64,000 bases of DNA from a virus. Where the stretch lies: the IMG/VR virus record IMGVR_UViG_3300027754_005427, positions 1 to 64,000 of that record, one strand, 5' to 3'. Below are positions 58,307 to 64,000 of the stretch, piece after piece. The translations under genes were made by a program, and so were the position numbers. A model generated the notes under the pieces. It saw nothing but the letters and a program-made list of their open reading frames with translations. It was not told where the DNA came from and searched no databases. Position 1 is the stretch's first letter; every line of letters starts with the position of its first letter.

Positions 58307-59064
58307 AAATATACATATCTTTAACCAGTATATTTCAAAATCAAAATATTCTTTTGAAAACATTGAAAAGTATAAAAGAACAAACACTAAAGCCAAACGA
58401 ATGCATAATTTACTTGTCTGAAAAACCTTATCTTTTAGATGCTGGATTTAAAGGTAGAATACTTAACAACGACTTAAGTATTTTCTTAAAAGAAAATGAA
58501 CTTTTTAAAATCAAATGGTGTAAAAATACAGGGCCGTATAGAAAACTTTTGCCTTTATTGAAAAAAAAACTAGAAGAAGATTGTTTAATTATAGCAATAG
58601 ATGACGATACTGAATATCATCCTTCATTAATAGAAAATTATGTTAATGATTATAAAGATAAAAACTGTTGTATATCTTACAGAGGATTTACAATGATGAA
58701 AAATAATGAAAATAAAATAGATTATGATGTAAGAGGAAAATTTATAAATAATAATCTATTTAATTTTCATGTGGGAAAAGCAGGTGTCTTATATCATCCT
58801 AAATTTTTCAGTAAAACAAAAGATATAATTTTCAAAAGAAAAATTTACACAGAGTGTTGCGAAACTGGTGATGATATTTGGTTTAACTTTATGCGTATAG
58901 CAAATGGAATAAATTGTTATATTGATCAAAAACCATATATGACAAATGATTTTACTAATCCAATTACTGCTTTGTGGTTTAATTTTAATAGTGTCAATAA
59001 ATTAGATACAATTAATATTAATAAAACAATTGAAAAATTAATTAAATTAAATGTTTTAAGTTAA
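58303..59064 (+). CDS. GT-A-type glycosyltransferase
   Basis: A 253-residue protein. ISLTSIFQNQNILLKTLKSI and TLKPNECIIYLSE are typical of GT2-like N termini; LIIAIDDDTEYHPSLIENYV provides the D-D-D metal site, and GVLYHPKFF, CCETGDDIWFNFMR the acceptor region. It is translated together with the methyltransferase upstream. Donor and acceptor are unknown. Confidence 0.75.
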   Translation: MKIYISLTSIFQNQNILLKTLKSIKEQTLKPNECIIYLSEKPYLLDAGFKGRILNNDLSIFLKENELFKIKWCKNTGPYRKLLPLLKKKLEEDCLIIAIDDDTEYHPSLIENYVNDYKDKNCCISYRGFTMMKNNENKIDYDVRGKFINNNLFNFHVGKAGVLYHPKFFSKTKDIIFKRKIYTECCETGDDIWFNFMRIANGINCYIDQKPYMTNDFTNPITALWFNFNSVNKLDTININKTIEKLIKLNVLS

Positions 59065-59150
59065 TTAATCTTACAAACATAAAAATTAATATCATCTGAC
59101 AAATAATAATTTCTTATTAAATATTTAATAGTAACTAATTTTATCAAATG

Positions 59151-59897
59151 CTAATTTTTAGAGTTGTTTAATTCAAATATTTCTTTCAACTCTGGAAAAA
59201 GTTCAAATAATTTTTTAACCAAGATTGTCCTGTGCTCGTAATGTCCTTTTCTTTGCCAAATAGCATTTCCTGTAAAAATCTCTTTGAATCTTAAATTATA
59301 TCTTTTGTTGAATTTTTTTGTTTGTAAAATTGAAACAATGCTTAGGAAAATATCTTCTCCATTCCATATTGGATTACATTCTTGAACATAAGGTTCTATT
59401 AAACATGACATTTCAATTGCTTTTTTTACAATAAACCTAGAAGTCATTGCAAATTGTGTTAAAATTACTGGGACATTTTCAGATAATGCATCCTTTCTAA
59501 TATATGAATCTTCTGTTATATACCTTCCTCTAAAACCATGAATTAAGTTTTTTTCGTTTAACCATTTTTCATGACAAAAAATTATCGAGTCGTTGTCAAT
59601 CAAAAAATCATCATCCTGAAAAACAATGCAATTTGTATTTGTATTTGTATTTGTATTTGTATTTGTATTTTCGGAAGCTAAAAACCTACAATAAAGACCA
59701 ACTTTTTTATTTTCCTCAAAATGCTTTAAATGTAAAACCTTTTCATCATTTGAATAATTTTCAAAATAAGTTTCTTCTAATGCATGAGATATTATTATCT
59801 TTTCAGTTAACTTGTTTTCTAATAAACTTGGTATAATATGTTCAATTAAGTTTTTTGGTCTTTTATAATTTAAAATAACAAATGATATTTTTTCCAC
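59151..59897 (-). CDS. GT2-like glycosyltransferase with NT microsatellite
   Basis: A 248-residue protein from a GTG start at 59897, with AGAGG 7 nt upstream. ISFVILNYKRPKNLIEHIIP is the GT2 start and CIVFQDDDFLI the metal site. Between them lies an in-frame run of seven Asn-Thr pairs encoded by a 12-bp/6-bp microsatellite (59629-59671). Changes by one unit keep the frame, so it would adjust loop length rather than switch the gene off. Confidence 0.7.
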   Translation of the reverse strand: MEKISFVILNYKRPKNLIEHIIPSLLENKLTEKIIISHALEETYFENYSNDEKVLHLKHFEENKKVGLYCRFLASENTNTNTNTNTNTNCIVFQDDDFLIDNDSIIFCHEKWLNEKNLIHGFRGRYITEDSYIRKDALSENVPVILTQFAMTSRFIVKKAIEMSCLIEPYVQECNPIWNGEDIFLSIVSILQTKKFNKRYNLRFKEIFTGNAIWQRKGHYEHRTILVKKLFELFPELKEIFELNNSKN

Positions 59898-59911
59898 TAT
59901 TAAACCTCTTT

Positions 59912-60490
59912 TTAAATTTTATAAGCGTAAACAGTAAGATCATTTGGTAAATAATCATTCCTTATTACATATTCACTAGTAACTGATTTCATCAAAAATA
60001 AAACATCATCTGTTGTACAATGTTTCATATCAACATCTTTGTTCTCGCAAGAATCAGAAAGCAAATTGAAAGCAATTCCTTTTTTGCATAAGTTAAACAT
60101 TTTCTGAATTGTATTTTGTGTTATTTCTTCCCAATTATCTTTAAACGCAAAAATTCCAGATGCAAAACACCAATCAAATTCTCCTTCAGTCTCAAATACA
60201 GATTGATTCAAGAAATTACCTTGAAATAAACCCTTCCATTTATCCTCATACTTTTGCTTAGCGGTAATGATGGCAGAATTTCGCAAATCAATTCCAAGAT
60301 AATCATCAAAATGATAGCTCAAATCACCATGACCACAACCAACATCCAAAACACTATCCGTAATCTCCAATCCAGATATTTCCATCAATACCTTGAATCT
60401 TATTTTTTGGGTGTGTTCGTTGCTCCATCCTAATGACCTAACACCAACTTCTTTTCCAAACTTTTCTTGATATGTTTTTTCCAAATCCAC
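59912..60490 (-). CDS. Class I SAM-methyltransferase
   Basis: A 192-residue protein from a GTG start at 60490 (AGGA upstream). SVLDVGCGHGDLSYHF is motif I, YLGIDLRNSAI the acidic turn, and FDWCFASGIFAF motif III-like. KMFNLCKKGIAFNLLSD continues the fold. The family (methyltransferase 25/31 type) methylates small molecules or sugars; the context of glycosyltransferases favours a sugar. Confidence 0.78.
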   Translation of the reverse strand: MDLEKTYQEKFGKEVGVRSLGWSNEHTQKIRFKVLMEISGLEITDSVLDVGCGHGDLSYHFDDYLGIDLRNSAIITAKQKYEDKWKGLFQGNFLNQSVFETEGEFDWCFASGIFAFKDNWEEITQNTIQKMFNLCKKGIAFNLLSDSCENKDVDMKHCTTDDVLFLMKSVTSEYVIRNDYLPNDLTVYAYKI

Positions 60491-60513
60491 TATGTTTTCC
60501 TATGAATTATGAA

Positions 60514-60544
60514 GAACTACTAATTTAAAAAAAATTAGTAGTTC
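60514..60544. repeat. Hairpin repeat, copy 2 (perfect 13-bp stem)
   Basis: GAACTACTAATTT and AAATTAGTAGTTC pair across A5. It matches the hairpin at 7784-7814 almost exactly. Here it lies between the methyltransferase gene start and the tRNA region. No T run follows. Confidence 0.6.
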
Positions 60545-60556
60545 GTTGTAAATTAC

Positions 60557-60609
60557 CCCGATTATATCTGAAAAACAACGGAATTCGACCATTTCACCAT
60601 ATAATCGGG
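60557..60609 (-). ncRNA. Long imperfect hairpin next to tRNA-Arg
   Basis: CCCGATTATAT and ATATAATCGGG form a perfect 11-bp stem; TGAAA and TTTCA can extend it inward. On the minus strand it reads ...ATGGTGAAATGGTCG..., similar to ATGGTATAATGGTGG in the RNA candidate at 36674-36727. It is 3 nt from the 3' end of the tRNA, so it may be a processing signal or a degenerate tRNA. Strand follows the tRNA. Confidence 0.35.
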
Positions 60610-60612
60610 TAG

Positions 60613-60685
60613 TACCCCTAGCAGGATTCGCACCTGCGACCAATAAATTAGAAATTTATTGCTCTATCTCCTGAGCTATAGGGGC
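60613..60685 (-). tRNA. tRNA-Arg (anticodon UCU)
   Basis: 73 nt fold into a full cloverleaf: acceptor GCCCCTA/TAGGGGT (G1-U72 wobble), D arm GCTC/GAGC, anticodon stem ATAAA/TTTAT with loop TTTCTAA (anticodon TCT), T stem GCAGG/CCTGC. The T loop is TGCGAAT instead of TTCGAAT, which is unusual. CCA is not encoded. It reads AGA/AGG, the Arg codons favoured by this AT-rich genome. Confidence 0.92.
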
Positions 60686-60704
60686 AAAAAATTATTATAA
60701 TCAA

Positions 60705-60731
60705 AAAATAATTATTTTTCCACTACAAACA
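60705..60731. repeat. 27-bp direct repeat, copy 1
   Basis: A 27-bp sequence starting AAAATAATTATTTTTCCACT is repeated without change at 61456-61482. The two copies flank the tagged gene 60743-61411. Confidence 0.85.
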
Positions 60732-60742
60732 TATAAACTAAA

Positions 60743-61411
60743 TTAAGTGTCTAAATTTAATTTTTTATTTTTTTCTAATTCTTGTGTGTAAGTTATAGGT
60801 GAAGGAAGACCACTTTGCTTAGTTGAAACAAGTTTTAAGTTAAACCTTTGAGCTATTTGTTCAAAATTAGGTATTTTTTTTCCTATTTCTGGCGAATAAT
60901 AAAGTGTATCCCATATAATTTCTTTTCCAAAAACAAGTGCTTCATCGTAATGAGAGCGAGTAGGATTGAGTGGAGTAATTGGAAGTGATTCTGTAGAATT
61001 GTCGTCTAAAAGATTTGTAGATACATCTTTTGCATAGTAATATTCAATTCGCCCAATACCAGAAATAACAAGTTCTGTATTCCACACACCTTTAGCTTTT
61101 TCGCCAATAGAAACAGAAATTTGTTTGATGCTATTTATTATATTGTATATTCTTTCTTCAAAGTCATCTAACGCAATCGTTTTGTAAACTTTAACTTTAT
61201 TATTATACTTCTTATTGATTATCGCAGCCCTGCCTCTTGCTTTTTGCTCCATTTCCTTGGCTTGTTTTGGATTTTTGTAGGCATGGTCAGGATTAGAATT
61301 CCAAGAAATAATTTTTTCTTTATCTTTTTTAGAATTAGGAACTTGCGGAGTCCTATTGAAAAGATCTTCTTTTATTTGAAAACTTTCCATCCATTTCACA
61401 AATGATTTCAT
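60743..61411 (-). CDS. Tagged protein of unknown function, flanked by direct repeats
   Basis: A 222-residue protein. MKSFVKWMESFQIKED is a divergent tag with I-K-E as the candidate site. The body has a basic segment (KEMEQKARGRAAIINKKYNN), VKVYKTIALDDFEERIYNII, and a C-terminal RSHYDEALVFGKEIIWDTLY. No family is recognised. CATAAATA (61416-61423) lies 4 nt before the ATG. A perfect 27-bp direct repeat flanks the gene, which suggests gain by recombination. Confidence 0.65.
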   Translation of the reverse strand: MKSFVKWMESFQIKEDLFNRTPQVPNSKKDKEKIISWNSNPDHAYKNPKQAKEMEQKARGRAAIINKKYNNKVKVYKTIALDDFEERIYNIINSIKQISVSIGEKAKGVWNTELVISGIGRIEYYYAKDVSTNLLDDNSTESLPITPLNPTRSHYDEALVFGKEIIWDTLYYSPEIGKKIPNFEQIAQRFNLKLVSTKQSGLPSPITYTQELEKNKKLNLDT

Positions 61412-61455
61412 GCATTATTTATGAAGCCATTTATGAATTCATAATATTTTATTTC

Positions 61456-61482
61456 AAAATAATTATTTTTCCACTACAAACA
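61456..61482. repeat. 27-bp direct repeat, copy 2
   Basis: Identical to 60705-60731. It lies 45 bp upstream of the ATG of the tagged gene between the copies. The ~130 bp from here to 61610 hold no gene, apart from a GGAGAATCAAA ribosome-binding site for the next one. Confidence 0.85.
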
Positions 61483-61610
61483 GGCAATATCCTGTCCCGT
61501 ATAAATAGAAGAAAATTTATTTTAAGAAAATATTCATTTTTAATTGAATATTTCCCAACTTGAAACGAACAAGATAGTAGGAAGATAACTTTAACCCACG
61601 GAGAATCAAA

Positions 61611-62045
61611 ATGATTCGAGAAGATGAAGAAAACATTCTTAATTGTAATTGCAGCAGGTATTACATCGTACCAATGGACAAAATGGCTGATTTAATGGGA
61701 ATACCATTAACTTTAGATGAGTTTGGAATGGATGAAAGAGATTATGATGTTACACACAAAGTATTTGAGGCTGGTGGTGATTTTGTTAACCTTGAAACTG
61801 GCGAAATGGAAGCAGAACCAGTCAAAATAGTCAAGAAATACAAACTTGATGCAGATGGCAATAATGAAGTAATAATCGAAATTAGAGCAATTAAATCGAC
61901 TGCCCATAGGTTTCTAATGAAAGGAGAACTAACAAGGAACGAGTATGTCTTGAAAAGAACAAAAGAACTAGGATTAAATGGTATTGACCTGATCAATAAC
62001 ATTGAAAAGCTTTACGAAGAATACAAACAACTAACAGCCAGCTAA
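61611..62045 (+). CDS. Hypothetical protein
   Basis: A 144-residue acidic protein with CNCSRYYIVPMDKMADLMGI at the N terminus, a beta-rich middle (GGDFVNLETGEMEAEPVKIV, NNEVIIEIRAIKST) and a helical C terminus (YVLKRTKELGLNGIDLINNI). CGGAGAATC precedes the ATG. It is followed 11 bp later by a zinc-ribbon protein, probably in one transcript. No family is recognised. Confidence 0.6.
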   Translation: MIREDEENILNCNCSRYYIVPMDKMADLMGIPLTLDEFGMDERDYDVTHKVFEAGGDFVNLETGEMEAEPVKIVKKYKLDADGNNEVIIEIRAIKSTAHRFLMKGELTRNEYVLKRTKELGLNGIDLINNIEKLYEEYKQLTAS

Positions 62046-62056
62046 GGAGAATTACA

Positions 62057-62485
62057 ATGGAAAGAGAATGCGAAGATTGCGGAATTACATTTACAGACAA
62101 TAGGTACTTTAAAGGAGAACTTCCTAAAAACGCTTTTTGCCCACTTTGTTGTTTAGAGAGATTTTTTGCAGATGTAGACCATGGAAATAAAATTCTCAAA
62201 GAAGAAACTTGGAATTTTAGATCAAATTGGAAAGCAAAAGTTTGGAATAGCTCATCCCTATACGAAGAAGGCTCTGATTTTATTCATATAGATATAAAAC
62301 AAGAAAAACTTGAATTACAATTAGCCATTAAAAAAAGAGAAGGTTCTACTGATGAATTCCTTGTTTGGATTGGAGACAAGCAGTTTATATGTAAAGCAGA
62401 ACCAATAGATGAAGAAGCAAGGCATGAACAAGGTAAAATATTAAGTGAACATAGTCCTTTAGAGATATTGGACAAAGAAATATGA
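62057..62485 (+). CDS. Zinc-ribbon protein
   Basis: A 142-residue protein. MERECEDCGITFTDNRYFKG and AFCPLCCLERFFADVD give two CxxC knuckles of an N-terminal zinc ribbon. The C-terminal ~90 residues are beta-rich and charged (EKLELQLAIKKREGSTDEFL, VWIGDKQFICKAEP). AAGGAGAATTACA precedes the ATG. It may be a small regulator; function is not shown. Confidence 0.65.
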   Translation: MERECEDCGITFTDNRYFKGELPKNAFCPLCCLERFFADVDHGNKILKEETWNFRSNWKAKVWNSSSLYEEGSDFIHIDIKQEKLELQLAIKKREGSTDEFLVWIGDKQFICKAEPIDEEARHEQGKILSEHSPLEILDKEI

Positions 62486-62538
62486 TCTCTTAGTTCACTT
62501 TGCTGGACTAAAGAAGCTCCTTAGTTCACGCAAACCGC

Positions 62539-62575
62539 TTTCCCTTAACTAAGGACATTCTTTAGTTAAGGGAAA
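62539..62575. terminator. Bidirectional hairpin terminator
   Basis: TTTCCCTTAACTAA and TTAGTTAAGGGAAA form a 14-bp stem with a 9-nt loop between convergent genes (62485 and 62581). CTTAGTTCAC occurs twice just upstream, and the whole stretch repeats variants of CTTAGTT/AACTAAG. T runs are short, so strength is uncertain. Confidence 0.65.
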
Positions 62576-62580
62576 TTAAC

Positions 62581-62931
62581 TTAACCATTCCAATATTTGA
62601 CTGGAATTAGTCTTTTGGGAAAATGTTTCAAAGCTATGGCAATACGATGATGTCCATCAGTTAAAGTTTGATTTTCATCCTTATCAACATGAATTTCAAT
62701 TGGAGTCTTAATTCCATCTTTTAAAATCTTATCAAGTAAACCTGTTTTTTTGGCATTATCATATTTAAAATCCAACAGCTTTTTGTCATCACCATTAGCA
62801 AAATCAAATCTTCCACGAAGATCATCGTGATCTTCAAAACTAACCGAACCAATTATTTCTTTGGCAGACAAAGATTTTGGCAAATGTTCAAATTGCGTAT
62901 TTTTGTTTTCTAAAAATTCTTTAAATCTCAT
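62581..62931 (-). CDS. Tagged ParB/sulfiredoxin-fold-like protein
   Basis: About 116 residues from the ATG at 62931, which gives the tag MRFKEFLENKN; an upstream ATG at 62946 would add MINNY. LDKILKDGIKTPIEIHVDKD then TLTDGHHRIAIALKHFPKRL matches the ParB N-terminal/DNase-like fold with its D-G-H-H-R motif. Members are nucleotide-binding or nuclease-like. Here only this domain follows the tag. GATAAATA (62937-62944) is 5 nt before the ATG. Confidence 0.72.
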   Translation of the reverse strand: MRFKEFLENKNTQFEHLPKSLSAKEIIGSVSFEDHDDLRGRFDFANGDDKKLLDFKYDNAKKTGLLDKILKDGIKTPIEIHVDKDENQTLTDGHHRIAIALKHFPKRLIPVKYWNG

Positions 62932-62936
62932 GTAAT

Positions 62937-63041
62937 TATTTATCATAAAAATATCAAGAAAATCTTAAAATAATCTAATATATATTAAATAATTTTTAGT
63001 TAAAAGAATTTTAATATTATTTTTAATATAAACAATAAATA
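62937..63041. promoter_or_regulatory. Divergent late-promoter-like pair
   Basis: GATAAATA on the minus strand (62937-62944) and AATAAATA on the plus strand (63034-63041) each lie 5 nt before the ATG of a tagged gene (62931 and 63047). The ~90 bp between them are AT-rich, without other visible sites. Confidence 0.45.
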
Positions 63042-63046
63042 ATATT

Positions 63047-63499
63047 ATGAAATTTAAAGATTATGTTGAAAAAAGAGATCTGCTTGAAGCTAACTGGTGG
63101 GAAGACGATAAAGAAACTCTTGGAAAAATCAAAGAAATAATAGCAGGTGTAGTAATGAAGTCTGGTAAAACTCCAGATGAATACAAAAAGATAACAGAAT
63201 CATTGTATGAACTTTTATATTCTTTTTATAGATCAATAAAAATTATAAAAGAAAAAGAATCTAAGGATAGTAGCTTTTCTACTTTGAAAAAAAATGGTTT
63301 ACTTGATATGACTAAAGATATTGAAAATAATAAAAATATAAAAAAAGCTATTATGAATAAATTAAACAATGATGGTATTGTGTCTAAAATTGAAAAAGAA
63401 ATAGTAACAGCAGTAGAAAAAGAAATAGAAAATGAAAATATGTCAGACGCAAAAAGATATGCAGATGGCAAAGATCAATCTAATAACGCTTTTAGATAA
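63047..63499 (+). CDS. Tagged helical protein
   Basis: A 150-residue protein. MKFKDYVEKRDLLEANWWED is a divergent tag with L-L-E as the candidate site. The rest is helical and Lys/Glu-rich (ITESLYELLYSFYRSIKIIK, IEKEIVTAVEKEIENENMSD), probably coiled-coil. Function is unknown. AATAAATA lies 5 nt upstream of the ATG. It is convergent with the GT25-like gene, 4 bp away. Confidence 0.65.
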   Translation: MKFKDYVEKRDLLEANWWEDDKETLGKIKEIIAGVVMKSGKTPDEYKKITESLYELLYSFYRSIKIIKEKESKDSSFSTLKKNGLLDMTKDIENNKNIKKAIMNKLNNDGIVSKIEKEIVTAVEKEIENENMSDAKRYADGKDQSNNAFR

Positions 63500-63503
63500 T
63501 TAC

Positions 63504-64000
63504 TTATAAAATCTTATTATTAATCCTCATAAGTCTAGGATCTTTTTTCTTGTCATCTTTTTCTGGTGATGTGCTAACTCCATCTGCCTGATCATAAGCA
63601 AATATTCCAAATTGTAATATTGTATAAATATCACTTCTAAGCATTACATCAATTGATGTTGTAATACCATTTTTAACAATGCTAGACAAAAGTCTTTTTG
63701 CCATCACTGGGTCAATAGAATAAGAATGTGTTCTTAAACAAAATCTATAATTGCAATTCAACTGACCATGAATTGGGATACTGCCCCAATAATTATTTTG
63801 AAGCTGCTCAATACTTCCTAAATATATAATCGCATTAAATGCTGGATGATGTGTAAAGTTTTGTAAAACAATTGCATCATGCTCCAAAGCAATAATTGGT
63901 CTATCTATTTCAACACAATGTGCCCAAAGTGCAACATGACTTAAAACATTACAAATTTCAGTAAAAGCTAAAGCTTCATTTACAACTTTAACCCATTTTA
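63504..64000 (-). CDS. GT25-like glycosyltransferase, partial (5' end outside window)
   Basis: The frame is open from the window edge to the stop at 63504. It includes NEALAFTEICNVLSHVALWA, IDRPIIALEHDAIVL (the E-D-D-like site, here E-H-D), and later YLGSIEQLQ and YSIDPVMAKRLLSSIVKNGI, matching the GT25 order seen in the other copies. No start codon is in view; a TTG at 63887 is internal. E-H-D instead of E-D-D may change metal binding. The C terminus carries a charged tail (EKDDKKKDPRLMRINN). Confidence 0.65.
   Translation of the reverse strand, partial: KWVKVVNEALAFTEICNVLSHVALWAHCVEIDRPIIALEHDAIVLQNFTHHPAFNAIIYLGSIEQLQNNYWGSIPIHGQLNCNYRFCLRTHSYSIDPVMAKRLLSSIVKNGITTSIDVMLRSDIYTILQFGIFAYDQADGVSTSPEKDDKKKDPRLMRINNKIL

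Noticed and set aside
1-64000. Chromosome segment of a planctomycete instead of a phage
   Set aside because: DUF1559 and CxxCH genes would fit, but gene density, tag family, TATAAATA boxes, thyA-folA, tRNA and lack of housekeeping genes favour a phage. No hallmark capsid or terminase gene is in view, so this is not fully excluded.

Overview
The window looks like part of a large, AT-rich, T4-like (jumbo-type) tailed-phage genome. The host is probably a planctomycete or a relative. Evidence for a phage: short, tightly packed genes with 4-bp ATGA overlaps; a thyA-folA pair, a tRNA-Arg(UCU), an HNH nuclease, a UvdE-type repair enzyme and tail-fibre-like Gly-rich and RCC1-repeat proteins; T4-late-promoter-like TATAAATA octamers just upstream of many ATGs; and a large set of unrelated proteins that share one short N-terminal tag. 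Evidence for the host: a DUF1559 prepilin-like protein (44998-45948) and a CxxCH protein of planctomycete type (47052-48131). No portal, capsid, terminase or polymerase gene lies in the window, so the phage assignment is an inference.

The main feature is the tag family. At least 17 proteins begin with a variant of M-N-F-K-x-W-L-[LI]-x-[ST]-E, including MNFKSWLLISE, MNFNFQEWLLILEE, MKFKKWLLLIE, MLKFRNWLMRFE, MRFKEFLE and MKFKDYVEKRDLLE. It resembles the T4 internal-protein capsid-targeting sequence (MKTYQEFIAE), which is cut by the prohead protease after [LI]-x-E. The bodies behind the tag are unrelated: a kinase-like fold, zinc-ribbon plus PD-(D/E)xK nucleases, ankyrin and other helical repeats, C-x-x-L-G...[FW]-C modules, a ParB-like fold and others. 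I read these as a packaged arsenal of proteins that enter the host with the DNA.

Layout. 1-1656: partial Thr-rich protein, a methyltransferase-like gene and a KKPVL-repeat protein. 1662-12521: minus-strand array of seven tagged genes plus a vestigial 10-codon tag ORF; 12569-13231 is a divergent tagged kinase-like gene. 13218-24122: surface-glycan genes (CapK/PaaK-like ligase, GT4, LpxH-like phosphoesterase, two sulfotransferases, two GT25), a Gly-rich fibre-like protein and one more tagged gene. 24194-29886: two small membrane proteins and two large tandem tagged paralogues. 29892-36636: small metabolic and regulatory genes (DHH/MYG1-like, C39-like peptidase, sulfotransferase, GGGFNQ-repeat secreted protein, 2H phosphoesterase-like, GNAT, A-type Fe-S carrier). 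36674-46998: structured RNA, GT2, UvdE, folA-thyA, astacin-like protease, two GT9-like, a DOT1-like and SET-like methyltransferase pair, prepilin-like, small tagged protein, HNH. 47052-60490: second glycan block (GT2, GT9, a methyltransferase-methyltransferase-GT2 fusion, GT25, sulfotransferase, further methyltransferases) together with the RCC1-repeat protein and two tagged genes. 60514-64000: hairpins, tRNA, three more tagged genes and a GT25-like gene cut by the window edge.

Two expression classes are visible. One group has ordinary Shine-Dalgarno sequences (AAGGAG-type). The other, including most tagged genes, has no SD but an nATAAATA octamer 4-5 nt before the ATG, which suggests late transcripts that are leaderless or nearly so. 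The glycosyltransferases, sulfotransferases, methyltransferases and acetyltransferases together could build or modify a sulfated, methylated glycan on the virion or the host surface.
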